The notes beneath the pieces are model-generated. The model did not search any database. It was not told where the DNA came from and was given only the letters and a program-made list of their open reading frames with translations. A program made the position numbers and the translations under genes. This document shows, piece after piece, positions 35,968 to 44,371 of a stretch of 64,000 nucleotides of DNA. The first letter of the stretch is position 1. Each line of letters starts with the position of its first letter. The stretch is from Streptomyces fuscigenes (GTDB lineage: Bacteria > Actinomycetota > Actinomycetes > Streptomycetales > Streptomycetaceae). The DNA lies in the NCBI RefSeq assembly GCF_021556455.1, contig NZ_JAKGCV010000001.1:41069-105068 (forward strand). The letters run 5' to 3'.

Positions 35968-37077
35968 TCAGGGGGTCCGGAGTGCGGGGATGATGTGTTC
36001 GGCGACCTCGTAGGCCCCTTCGAGCAGCGGTAGGGAGTCGAGGATGAAGATGTCGACGCCGGCCGAGTGGTACTCCTTCAGCCGGGTGGCGATGCTGTCG
36101 TGGCCGCCGACGAGGGCCATCGGCGGTCCCTGCTGGAGCAGAGAGATGCCCGGCCAGAGGTTGTCGTCGTGGGCCAGGTCGCGGGCCGCGGGCAGGCCGC
36201 CCTCGCGCAGGACGTCGAGTCCTTTGGCGGGGAGGTGCGCGAAGACGCGCGACTGGGTCACGGACGTGCCGCCGCCGTTGCCGCCCTTCGCGATGAGTCC
36301 GAGCTTGCGGTCGAGGGTCGCCCTGCTGGTCGCGGCGAGCAGCCGGTCCGCCTTGCGCCAGGCGTCCTCGTCCGTGGCGCCGGTGATCAGGGAGGCGCGC
36401 AGCCCTATGCGGGGTTTCCTGCCGTGGGCAGCTGCCTTCTCGCTCACGGCCGCCGTCTTCTCGGTCAACTGCTCCAGCGGCTCAGAGAAGGTGAGGTATG
36501 CGTCCGCGAACCGGCCTGCCACGTCGAGGGCCTTGGGCGACGACCCGGAGAACCACAGCGGGATGTGGTCGCGGTGCGGCTCGATCCAGGGGTTGCCGCG
36601 CGCGTTCTCCACGTCGACGTACCGGCCGCGGTACGTGACGGTCTCCCCCGCCACCAGGCGGTTGAAGACCTCCCAGTACTCGGCGTGCAGGTCGTAGCGC
36701 TCGTCGTTCTCGAGCTGGATGCCGTGCTGGCGCCACACGGGTGTCTCGGAGTTGATGACGTTGATCAGCAGTCTGCCGTCGAAGAGGTCGTCGAAACTGA
36801 GTGCCATGTTGGCGAGTTCGGTGACCGACGTGAACTGTGGGCGGAGCGCGAGCAGGGGACGGAAGCGGCGTGTGACTGCGGCCGCGGTGGTGCCCGTCAC
36901 CCAGACGTTGTGTCCTGTCGTGGAGAGCAGGGCGCCGGTGTAGGGCAAGCGGTCGAGCGCGGAAGCGAGGGCGGTGATGTCGGGGAGCCGGATGTCGCGG
37001 CGCCCCGCGGGCTCCCACGGGTAGGGGCCGTCGTGCGTCACGTAGTACCAGAGGAATTCGGGATCGGGGCGTGTCAT
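35968..37077 (-). CDS. LLM flavin-dependent monooxygenase, SsuD-like
   Basis: This 369-residue bacterial-luciferase-like barrel has NVWVTGTTAAAVTRRFRPLL, SFDDLFDGRLLINVINSETP, DERYDLHAEYWEVFNRL and IPLWFSGSSPKA, which are typical of SsuD-type alkanesulfonate monooxygenases using FMNH2 from a separate reductase. It likely releases sulfite or oxidises an organosulfur compound. It lies 67 bases after the MFS gene, and the FMN reductase that could supply FMNH2 is at 39742. Confidence 0.88.
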   Translation of the reverse strand: MTRPDPEFLWYYVTHDGPYPWEPAGRRDIRLPDITALASALDRLPYTGALLSTTGHNVWVTGTTAAAVTRRFRPLLALRPQFTSVTELANMALSFDDLFDGRLLINVINSETPVWRQHGIQLENDERYDLHAEYWEVFNRLVAGETVTYRGRYVDVENARGNPWIEPHRDHIPLWFSGSSPKALDVAGRFADAYLTFSEPLEQLTEKTAAVSEKAAAHGRKPRIGLRASLITGATDEDAWRKADRLLAATSRATLDRKLGLIAKGGNGGGTSVTQSRVFAHLPAKGLDVLREGGLPAARDLAHDDNLWPGISLLQQGPPMALVGGHDSIATRLKEYHSAGVDIFILDSLPLLEGAYEVAEHIIPALRTP

Positions 37078-37144
37078 CGGTGTGCTCCTTGCGCGCAGGG
37101 CCGGGTCGCGTGCGGGTGAGGGGCGGGGGTGCAGGGTTCGGCCC

Positions 37145-38407
37145 TCATGCCGGAAGCCCCTTGCCCCGGGTCTCGGGCAGGCACAGCACGGCGACGGCGC
37201 CCAGCAGGTAGACGGGGGTGAAGAGGACGGCGGCCCGGTCGAAGCCGCCGAGCGCCGAGGCGAGGGATCCCGAGACGATGGAGGCGATCATGGCGAGGTA
37301 GCGGGCGCCGGAGAACACGGCGCTGATCGCGGTGGCCCGCACCCGTGTCGCGAACAGTTCCGGTGTGTGCACCGCGTACCAGCTGTAGAGGCCGCCGGTG
37401 AACAGGCCCGCGACCAACTGCGCCAGTGTCGCGGGCCCCGCCTGGTGCAGTCCGAGGAACACCACGGGCACGACCGCGCACGAGCCGGCGAGGAACACCA
37501 GTGTGGTGGCCCGGCGGCCCCAGGCCTCGGCCAGGAAGCCGAAGGCGATGCAGCCGGCGATCTCTCCGACGTTGTAGAGCGCTCCCGCCCAGCCCGTGTA
37601 GAAGGCCGTCCTGCGCGGGTCGGTGACGAGACCGCCGACGAAGGTGGGTTGGTACGAGGAGACCGCCCACCAGCCTACGGTGATGGCGACGGACACTCCG
37701 AGTGCGGCGAGGAAGCGCCGGGCGCTCGCACCGCGCAGCAACCCGGGGCGCTCCTCGCGCCGCCCGCTGCTCGTCCACCGGGCCGACTCCGGGATGCGCC
37801 GGCGCACCAAGGCGACGACCACCAGGGGCAGCACGCCGAAGGCGTACATCCACCGCCAGGACAGGCCCCAGGTGGAGCCGACGAGCACCCACAGGGCCGA
37901 GACGACGAGCCCGCCCAGGGAGAACCCCGCCTGGAGCAGGCCGGCACCCCTCGTACGCCACCGTTCGGGCCAGGTCTCCTGGAGCAGGGACGTGCCGACC
38001 CCCCATTCGGCCCCGATGCCGACGCCGGTGAAGAACCGGGACAGGCCGAGCAGCCACCAGGTGCCCGTCGTAGCGGCGAGCACCGTCGCCAGGCTGTAGA
38101 GGGCGACACCGGCGACCATGGTGCGACGGCGCCCGAGCCGGTCGCCGACCACGCCTCCCAGGATGCCGCCGGTGGCCCAGCCGGCCAGGGTGACGGCGAG
38201 GAGGTAGCCCATGTAGCGCGGCACGGCGGACACCTGGTCCGGGGGGAGCAGGTCGAGCAGGGCGGGCCGGCCGGTGATGATCAGGACGAAGGTGTCGTAG
38301 CCGTCCGCCACCCAGAACACCAGGGTGATGGCGAGGACGAGCCAGGCCTGCCTGCCGAGTGCGGGGCCGGCCGTCCGCTCGACGGCGGGGGGTGTCAGGG
38401 CGGTCAT
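37145..38407 (-). CDS. MFS transporter (sugar/aromatic-acid symporter type)
   Basis: This 420-residue protein has about 12 transmembrane segments and the MFS signatures GVVGDRLGRRRTMVAG between TM2 and TM3 and VGIGAEWGVGTSLLQETWP in TM4-5, characteristic of the metabolite:H+ symporter/AAHS-like group. It overlaps the upstream LLM gene by four bases, so it is co-translated with it and presumably imports the organosulfur or related substrate of the monooxygenases. Confidence 0.9.
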   Translation of the reverse strand: MTALTPPAVERTAGPALGRQAWLVLAITLVFWVADGYDTFVLIITGRPALLDLLPPDQVSAVPRYMGYLLAVTLAGWATGGILGGVVGDRLGRRRTMVAGVALYSLATVLAATTGTWWLLGLSRFFTGVGIGAEWGVGTSLLQETWPERWRTRGAGLLQAGFSLGGLVVSALWVLVGSTWGLSWRWMYAFGVLPLVVVALVRRRIPESARWTSSGRREERPGLLRGASARRFLAALGVSVAITVGWWAVSSYQPTFVGGLVTDPRRTAFYTGWAGALYNVGEIAGCIAFGFLAEAWGRRATTLVFLAGSCAVVPVVFLGLHQAGPATLAQLVAGLFTGGLYSWYAVHTPELFATRVRATAISAVFSGARYLAMIASIVSGSLASALGGFDRAAVLFTPVYLLGAVAVLCLPETRGKGLPA

Positions 38408-39651
38408 GAGGCACCTCCGCCGCGCGGGGCGCGGGTGGCGGCCGCCACGGGCGCCGCGTGCGGGCCGCCGTCCGGCGGCACGGGCAGGCGCAGGCCCGCC
38501 TGTTCCAGCAGCGGCAGGATCTCCTCGCCGAAGTGGCCGAGGTCGGGGAGGTAGTCGTAGAAGGTGAGCTGCACTCCGTCGATGCCGGTGGCGTGGAGGG
38601 CGGCGAGTTGCCCGGTGACCTCTTCGGGCGAGCCGACGACGTGCAGGTGGCCTCCGACGGCTCGGCCGCGGGCGCTGTGTTCGAGCCAGGACCGGCTGTC
38701 GCCCGCTGCGTGCCGCGACTGGAACGCGGCGATCGACTCCAGGTCGGCGTGGGCCTGGATGGCGCGGTAGTAGGCGTGGGCCTCGGCGCTCGTGGGGCGC
38801 GAGACCACCGTGGGGTTGATGACGACGCGCACCTCCCGGCCCTGGGCGCGGGCGGCGTCCTTCACGGCCCGCACGTGCGCCGGCAGGGCGGCGAGCGCGT
38901 CAGTGATGTCCTCGCCCGCGGGGCTGGAGATGAAGACGATGTCCGAGTGGCGGCCCGCGAAGGCGAACCCGGCGGGCGAGCCGCCGGCGGAGACGAGGAC
39001 CGGCCGGCCGAACGCGGGGCGGGGCGAGACGTACGCCTCCCGCAGGGACCAGTGCTCGCCCTCGAAGGTGAGGTTGTCCTCGCCCGCCCACAAGTCCTCG
39101 GCGACCGCGACGAATTCGTCGGCCATCGCATACCGGCGGTCGTGCTCGGGGCGGGTCAGGCCGAACATCGCCGGCTCCATGTCGGCGTAGCCCGTCACGA
39201 TGTTGGCCCCGAACCTGCCGCCGGAGACGTGGTCGGCCGTGGCGAGGAACTTGGCGAGGTGCAGGGGGTGCCACGGGCCGTAGAGGGCGTGGATGGTGCC
39301 CAGCAGCAGGATGCTTCGCGTGGCCGAGGACAGGGCCACGGCGGAGACGAACGGATCGAGGAAGTTCTCCCGGTAGTGGCTCGCCCCGCCGAAGCCTCCC
39401 TTGGGCAGCCACTGGGACAGGCCGAAGGCGATGTCGAAGCCGAGGGCCTCGGCGCGGCGGGTGAGTTCGAGGTTGTAGTCGAAGGTCCAGTCGGTGCCGC
39501 GCGGCAGCGTGGACTGGGACCAGCCGCCGGTCTGCAGCGGCAGGAAAACGCCCAGCATCAGCGGCTGCCGGAAGGCCCGGCTGAGGGGGCTGTCGGGAAA
39601 GTCCTGCGGTGCGCGGGGCACGGCGAGGTCCGCCCGGTCGCGGAGGGACAT
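38404..39651 (-). CDS. LLM flavin-dependent monooxygenase, SfnG/SsuD-like
   Basis: The protein has 415 residues, with GVFLPLQTGGWSQSTLPRGT at the N-terminus, TIHALYGPWHPLHLAKFLAT, GGRFGANIVTGYADMEPAMF and VLVSAGGSPAGFAFAGRHSD. The pattern fits the dimethylsulfone/alkanesulfonate monooxygenase branch. ATG 39651 has GGAG upstream. It is the first gene of a coupled run (LLM-MFS-LLM-OsmC-GntR) with an AT-rich promoter region just upstream and an FMN reductase next to that. Confidence 0.88.
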   Translation of the reverse strand: MSLRDRADLAVPRAPQDFPDSPLSRAFRQPLMLGVFLPLQTGGWSQSTLPRGTDWTFDYNLELTRRAEALGFDIAFGLSQWLPKGGFGGASHYRENFLDPFVSAVALSSATRSILLLGTIHALYGPWHPLHLAKFLATADHVSGGRFGANIVTGYADMEPAMFGLTRPEHDRRYAMADEFVAVAEDLWAGEDNLTFEGEHWSLREAYVSPRPAFGRPVLVSAGGSPAGFAFAGRHSDIVFISSPAGEDITDALAALPAHVRAVKDAARAQGREVRVVINPTVVSRPTSAEAHAYYRAIQAHADLESIAAFQSRHAAGDSRSWLEHSARGRAVGGHLHVVGSPEEVTGQLAALHATGIDGVQLTFYDYLPDLGHFGEEILPLLEQAGLRLPVPPDGGPHAAPVAAATRAPRGGGAS

Positions 39652-39686
39652 GTTTGCTCCAGGGGGTGCGAAGGAGTCCGGACCCA

Positions 39687-39719
39687 CCTCAGATAAAAAA
39701 TAATTTATACGAGATGAGG
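39687..39719 (-). promoter_or_regulatory. AT-rich promoter/operator of the LLM operon
   Basis: A strikingly AT-rich tract (39692-39710) in this GC-rich genome lies 36 bases before the LLM start and contains TATAAA on the minus strand. It is framed by CCTCA and TGAGG inverted ends, a possible GntR operator. Function inferred. Confidence 0.45.
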
Positions 39720-39741
39720 CAGGGCACAGCGCGGCGGAATG

Positions 39742-40293
39742 TCAGCGGGCCCCGGCCAGGGCGGACCTCGACGCCAGGGCGCCGGTGAAGCGGTCGACCA
39801 CCTTGTGCAGTCCCTCTTCCGCGCCTGGATCCACCCGCACCCGGCCGCCGTCGAGGCTGATGTGACGGTCGAGCACGAACCAGCCCTGCACGATGTGAGG
39901 GGCGCCCATCGACGACAGCACGGGGCGCAGCGCGTAGTCGATGGCGAGAGCGTGGGCCGCCGTCCCGCCGGTGGCGAGCGGCAGGACGGTCTTGCCGGCC
40001 AGCGCGGTCTGCGGCAGCAGGTCCAGCAGGGACTTCAGCAGCCCCGAGTAGGCGGCCTTGTAGACGGGCGTGCCGACGACGACCCCGTCGGCGCTCTGCA
40101 CGAGTTCGACGGCGCGGAGAATGTCGGGGGCGGCCGTGTCGCCGTGCAGGAGGGGCTCGGCGGGGAGGGTGCGTACGTCCAACGGGACGACGTGGTGGCC
40201 CTGTTCGGCGACCCGGGCGCCCAGGTGACGCAGCAGCCCGGCAGTGCGGGAGGAGGCGGACGGGCTTCCGGAGAGGGACAGGACGGTGGCCAT
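39742..40293 (-). CDS. NADPH-dependent FMN reductase, SsuE-like
   Basis: This 183-residue flavodoxin-fold reductase has LSLSGSPSASSRTAGLL at the N-terminus, GTPVYKAAYSGLLKSLLDLLP around the flavin, and PLATGGTAAHALAIDY, the classic SsuE motifs. It would supply FMNH2 to the neighbouring LLM monooxygenases. The ATG at 40293 opens at the motif; an upstream extension to 40329 lacks homology. It is 90 bases upstream of the LLM operon. Confidence 0.9.
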   Translation of the reverse strand: MATVLSLSGSPSASSRTAGLLRHLGARVAEQGHHVVPLDVRTLPAEPLLHGDTAAPDILRAVELVQSADGVVVGTPVYKAAYSGLLKSLLDLLPQTALAGKTVLPLATGGTAAHALAIDYALRPVLSSMGAPHIVQGWFVLDRHISLDGGRVRVDPGAEEGLHKVVDRFTGALASRSALAGAR

Positions 40294-40636
40294 GGGCACT
40301 CGATTCGTCGTGGGCGTGCTTCGGAGCACCCCGGCGCGGCAGCAGGCAGGCCACCGCGGCGACTTCCGCGGTACGCGGCGGAGTCGGCCCGCTGGCAGCG
40401 CACACCGGCCCCGGGCAGGGGTGATCGGAGAGCGGGAGGGAGGGGAGCCATGGGAGGAGGCGTCGGCCCGGGCGGCAGCGGTCGGGCGGACGGGATGCGG
40501 GGAGGCGCAGACCGGGGCCGGTGAGACCCGGGGAGGGCAGAACGTGCCGTCAGTGAGCGGCGCGAGAGCAGAAGGCGCTGGCGAGACGACCGTAGTCGAC
40601 GTGGCGCCGCCGCGTAAGCGTTGATCCGACCTTCAT

Positions 40637-40665
40637 ACCAATCAGCCAAACAGCTTGCGATTGGT
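40637..40665. promoter_or_regulatory. Inverted repeat ACCAATC...GATTGGT
   Basis: Seven-base arms at 40637-40643 and 40659-40665 are exact complements around a 15-base spacer. The spacing suits a dimeric regulator. It lies in the divergent region between the FMN reductase and IclR genes. No binding data are implied. Confidence 0.45.
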
Positions 40666-40699
40666 CTCGTCAAGGGACGAACCCACTTCAGCGCGAGGC

Positions 40700-40716
40700 G
40701 TCCCACCAGGTGGGAC
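40700..40716. promoter_or_regulatory. 17-bp perfect palindrome, candidate IclR operator
   Basis: GTCCCACC and GGTGGGAC are perfect complements around a single A. It is located 238 bases before the IclR-family start, in the divergent region. IclR regulators bind short palindromes, so this is a good candidate, but by inference only. Confidence 0.5.
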
Positions 40717-40953
40717 AGCGGACCCCCGCTCGCGGTGGTTTCGTTCGCATCCCGCCTGCCCGTGCGGCCCCCCTCGACGTCCGGTGTTTTGAACCGGTGT
40801 CTCCCCGGTCCGCCTGCCGAGTGATGCGGCAATGTTGCCCAGGCATTGCAGGATTGTGTCGTCTACCCGGCCGCGCTCCATACGGCTGAAAAGCGTGTCA
40901 GCATCTCGCCTGATGGCAACACACTTCTACCTGACGGCAGGCGGGCCCCTGCG

Positions 40954-41676
40954 ATGCGAACCCACGACCGGCAGGACCGGTCCCACGTGACGGCGCCCGA
41001 GGCCTCGCGGGCCAACGGGCCCACACGCACGGTGCAACGGGCGCTACGTCTGCTCGGCGAGGTGTGCGCCGACGGCGAAGGCACCCTCACGGAGTGCGCC
41101 AGGCGCGCCGAAGTACCCGTGAGCACCGCCCTGCGCCTCCTGCGCACCCTGGAAGGCGCGGGCTTCGTCGCTCGGCGTGGAGGCGTGTTCGAGGCCGGTC
41201 CACGCCTGCTCCAGATCGGCGCCCAGGCCGTGGGACGGCACGGGCTGGCACGCGCGGCGGAGCCGGTACTCGGTGACCTGGTGGGCCTGACGGGTGAGTC
41301 GGCCTACCTGAGCGTCCTCGGCCCGGGCGCCACCGCCATCTACGTGGCGGGCATGGAAGGCACCCGTTCCATACGGCACATCAGCTGGGTGGGTCGCTCG
41401 GTCCCGCTCGTGGACACCGCCGTCGGCCTGGCACTGACCGGCGCGGTTCCGGAGAGCGGCTACGTGGCGCGGCGCGACCGCTTCGAGCCGGACGTCACCG
41501 CGGTCGCCGCGCCCATCGCCAGGCCGGGCGGTGTCGCAGGCGCGGTGAGCGTACTCGGCCCCTCCTTCCGAATGGACGACAAGTCCGTGCAGCACTACGG
41601 CGTGCTCGTGGCCGGTGCGGCTCAGAGCATCGCAGGCACGCTCGCGGGCGCGATGCCCTGGAGGGCCGGATCATGA
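40954..41676 (+). CDS. IclR-family regulator
   Basis: In this 240-residue protein an N-terminal winged helix (about 25-85: VQRALRLLGEVCADG, VSTALRLLRTLEGAGFVAR) is followed by an IclR ligand domain (about 95-235: VLGPGATAIYVAGMEGTRSIR, AAPIARPGGVAGAVSVLGP). The stop overlaps the start of the ABC ATPase gene (ATGA), so it is the first gene of the importer operon and presumably its local regulator. ATG 40954 is used; GTG 40987 is an alternative. Confidence 0.88.
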   Translation: MRTHDRQDRSHVTAPEASRANGPTRTVQRALRLLGEVCADGEGTLTECARRAEVPVSTALRLLRTLEGAGFVARRGGVFEAGPRLLQIGAQAVGRHGLARAAEPVLGDLVGLTGESAYLSVLGPGATAIYVAGMEGTRSIRHISWVGRSVPLVDTAVGLALTGAVPESGYVARRDRFEPDVTAVAAPIARPGGVAGAVSVLGPSFRMDDKSVQHYGVLVAGAAQSIAGTLAGAMPWRAGS

Positions 41677-42812
41677 TCACGTTCGAGTCCGTGACCAAGC
41701 GCTACCCGGGCGGGACGGTCGCCGTCGACCAGCTCGACCTGGAGGCCCCGACAGGCAAGACGACCGTTCTCGTCGGACCCTCGGGCTGCGGCAAGACGAC
41801 ATCGCTGCGCATGATCAACCGGATGATAGAGCCGACGTCGGGCCGCGTCCTCATCGACGGCGCGGACACGTCCGCCGTCTCCCCCGCGCGGCTGCGGCGC
41901 GGCATCGGCTACGTCATCCAGCACTCGGGCCTGCTCCCCCACCGGACCGTCGTCGACAACATCGCCACGGTGCCGTTGCTGCTCGGCGTCGACCGGAGGA
42001 CGGCGCGGGCGCGGAGCCTGGAACTCCTCGAACGGGTGGGCCTCCCGCAGGAGATGGCGAAGCGCTACCCGGCGCAGCTGTCGGGCGGGCAGCAGCAACG
42101 CGTGGGGGTGGCCAGGGCCCTGGCCGCGGACCCTCCCGTCATGCTGATGGACGAGCCGTTCAGCGCCGTCGACCCCGTGGTGCGGGAGCAGTTGCAGAAC
42201 GAGTTCCTGAGACTCCAGAGCGACCTGGGCAAGACCATCGTCTTCGTGACCCACGACATCGACGAGGCCGTCAAGCTCGGCGACCAGATCGCGGTCATGC
42301 GTGTCGGCGGCACGCTCGCGCAGGTGGCCGGCCCCTCCGAGCTGCTCGCCAGGCCCGTCGACGCGTTCGTGGCGGGCTTCGTCGGCCGCGATCGCGGCTA
42401 CCGCGCGCTCGGATTCACCACGGTCCCGTCCTCCGTCCCCGTCGAGCGCGAGGAGACGGTGCGACTGGGCGAGAGCCTCACGACGGCACGGGACCGGCTG
42501 GCGCACGGCTGGGTCCTGGTGGTGGACGCCGAGGACCGGCCGCAGGGCTGGCTGTCCGAGCACAGCGTGCGCAGTGCCCGGGACGACCTCGTGACGCCCG
42601 ACGCCCTGAACCTCGGAGGCACCCTCGCCACGGTGCGGGGAAGCCTGCGCGAACTACTGGACGCGGCGCTCTCGTCGCCGAGCGGCCGCGGTGTCGTCAC
42701 CGACGGCCAGGGGCATCTCCTGGGCACCATCAGCCCCGCGGCGGCGGTCCGGTTGATCGAGGAGCACGGCTCCACCGCCGCGGACGCCGCCGGCCGGGGA
42801 GAGACCGCGTGA
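41673..42812 (+). CDS. OpuC-type quaternary-amine ABC importer, ATP-binding protein
   Basis: This 379-residue ATPase has Walker A GPSGCGKTT, a Q-loop in IQHSGLLPH, the signature LSGGQQQRVGVARAL, Walker B MLMDEPFSAVDP and the family's conserved FVTHDIDEAVKLGD. The C-terminal 110 residues are a reduced CBS-pair region (HGWVLVVDAEDRPQGWL), which in OpuA/OpuC can sense ionic strength. It is coupled to the two permease genes by four-base overlaps. The family imports glycine betaine, choline, carnitine or other trimethylammonium compounds such as ergothioneine. Confidence 0.93.
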   Translation: MITFESVTKRYPGGTVAVDQLDLEAPTGKTTVLVGPSGCGKTTSLRMINRMIEPTSGRVLIDGADTSAVSPARLRRGIGYVIQHSGLLPHRTVVDNIATVPLLLGVDRRTARARSLELLERVGLPQEMAKRYPAQLSGGQQQRVGVARALAADPPVMLMDEPFSAVDPVVREQLQNEFLRLQSDLGKTIVFVTHDIDEAVKLGDQIAVMRVGGTLAQVAGPSELLARPVDAFVAGFVGRDRGYRALGFTTVPSSVPVEREETVRLGESLTTARDRLAHGWVLVVDAEDRPQGWLSEHSVRSARDDLVTPDALNLGGTLATVRGSLRELLDAALSSPSGRGVVTDGQGHLLGTISPAAAVRLIEEHGSTAADAAGRGETA

Positions 42813-43501
42813 ACGCCGCCGCCGGCGGGGGCCCGCCCGGAGTCGTCGAGTACGTCACCTCGCACCACGCGGAGATCCTCTCCTGGCTGTGGTCGCACAC
42901 CTGGCTGTCCGTGGTGCCCGTGCTGATCGGCCTCGTGGTGTCGCTGCCGCTCGGCTACCTCGCGGCCCGCCACCGCTGGGTCTACCCGCCGCTCGTCACG
43001 GTCGGCGGGCTGCTCTACACCATCCCCTCGCTCGCCCTGTTCGTCGTCATGCCCAGCATCCTCGGCACGCGCATCCTCGACCCGGTGAACGTCGTCGTGG
43101 CCCTGAGCGTCTACACCGTCGCCCTGCTGGCGCGGGTCGTGGCCGATGCGCTCGGCGCGGTGCCGGAGGATGTCGCCCAGGCCGCGACCGCGATGGGCTA
43201 CACGTCTCCGCAGCGCCTGCTGAAGGTGGACCTTCCGCTCGCCGTACCGGTGATCACGGCCGGCCTGCGCGTGGCGGTAGTGGCCAACGTGAGCCTCGTC
43301 GCGATCGCCGGCACCATCGGCGTGCCCGAACTCGGCCAGCTGTTCACCAACGGCTTCCAGCTCTCGTCGGACGGCCCCTACTACCCGCCCATCGTCGTGG
43401 GCGTCGTGCTGTGCGTCGCTCTCGCCCTGGTCCTCGACCTCGTCGTCGTGGTCGTCGACCGAGCACTCACGCCCTGGCTCCGGAAGGGGGCACGTACATG
43501 A
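42809..43501 (+). CDS. OpuC-type ABC importer permease 1
   Basis: This 230-residue membrane protein has five to six helices and the permease EAA-like loop DVAQAATAMGYTSPQRLLKVDLPLA, which contacts the ATPase. GLLYTIPSLALFVVMPS is typical of OpuCB/OpuCD proteins. GTG start inside the ATPase stop. It would pair with the second permease to form the translocation path. Confidence 0.92.
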   Translation: MNAAAGGGPPGVVEYVTSHHAEILSWLWSHTWLSVVPVLIGLVVSLPLGYLAARHRWVYPPLVTVGGLLYTIPSLALFVVMPSILGTRILDPVNVVVALSVYTVALLARVVADALGAVPEDVAQAATAMGYTSPQRLLKVDLPLAVPVITAGLRVAVVANVSLVAIAGTIGVPELGQLFTNGFQLSSDGPYYPPIVVGVVLCVALALVLDLVVVVVDRALTPWLRKGART

Positions 43502-44280
43502 GCAACGCCTTCACCTGGCTGACCGATCCCGCGAACTGGCACGATCAGCTCGGCACGCCGGGCATCCCGGCCCAGGTCGTCGCGCACCTGGAGTACTCCC
43601 TGGGCGCGGTCGCCATCGCCACCGCCGTCGCGCTGCCCCTCGGGCTGCTCATCGGGCACACGCGACGCGGCGCGTCGATCGTCACCGTCGCCAACGGCCT
43701 GCGGGCGCTGCCCACCTTCGGACTGCTGATCCTGCTGTACGTGGTGATCTCGCCCCACATCGGCGGCCGCGGGGACGGCCCGTACCTCGTGCCCACCGAG
43801 ATCGTGCTCGTACTCATGGCGATTCCCCCCGTCCTGGGCAACACCAGCGCCGGGGTGGGCAACGTCAGCCCGGCCGTCCGCGACGCCTCCCTGGGGATCG
43901 GGATGACGGGGCGCGAGGTGCTGCTCCGCGTGGAGGTGCCCATCGCCCTGCCTCTCATCATCTCCGGCGTGCGCAGCGCCGTGCTGCAGGTCGTCGCCAC
44001 GGCGACCGTGGCCGCGTACGTGGGCCTCGGCGGCATCGGGCGCTACCTCTACGACGGACTCGCGGCCCGGGACTTCAGCCAGATGACGGGCGGTGCCGTA
44101 CTGGTCGCGGTCCTGGCGCTCGCGCTGGACACGCTTCTGGCGGCCGTGCAGCGCTGGACGGTCTCGCCGGGCGTCTCCGGCCGGTTCAAGGCCGGCACCG
44201 CACAGGCCGCCCTCGGCCCGGCCGGTGCTGCCCGGCCCGGTGCGCCGGAAGCCGCCGCCGAGGAGGGCGTCCCCGCCTGA
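43498..44280 (+). CDS. OpuC-type ABC importer permease 2
   Basis: This 260-residue permease has ANGLRALPTFGLLILLYVVIS, the coupling loop AVRDASLGIGMTGREVLLRVEVPIA and ATVAAYVGLGGIGRYLYDGL. The C-terminal 40 residues are Ala/Pro-rich and probably cytoplasmic. ATG overlaps the stop of permease 1. The binding protein follows after 91 bases. Confidence 0.92.
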   Translation: MSNAFTWLTDPANWHDQLGTPGIPAQVVAHLEYSLGAVAIATAVALPLGLLIGHTRRGASIVTVANGLRALPTFGLLILLYVVISPHIGGRGDGPYLVPTEIVLVLMAIPPVLGNTSAGVGNVSPAVRDASLGIGMTGREVLLRVEVPIALPLIISGVRSAVLQVVATATVAAYVGLGGIGRYLYDGLAARDFSQMTGGAVLVAVLALALDTLLAAVQRWTVSPGVSGRFKAGTAQAALGPAGAARPGAPEAAAEEGVPA

Positions 44281-44371
44281 CCGCACCGGCGCTCACCACC
44301 ACCGGCGGACCGCCTCCGCGCCGGGCTCGCACCCCTCTCCCCCGGCTCAGCACTTTCGAAAGGGTACGTTC

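Larger units (their letters stand above)
40294..40953. other. Long divergent regulatory region between ssuE-like and IclR genes
   Basis: About 660 bases without a credible gene. It contains two clear palindromes (listed separately) and GGCAA-TG-TTGCC near 40830. Being between divergent transcription units of the sulfur island, it probably holds operators for IclR and possibly other regulators. Confidence 0.5.

Noticed and set aside
39652..39741. Riboswitch upstream of the LLM operon (SAM type)
   Set aside because: The 90-base gap is too short and shows no conserved core; only an AT-rich promoter-like element is seen.
41615..42808. Fusion of a leading domain to permease 1 in the same frame
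   Set aside because: The upstream part of the frame is out-of-frame translation of the ABC ATPase; the GTG at 42809 overlaps the ATPase stop as expected.
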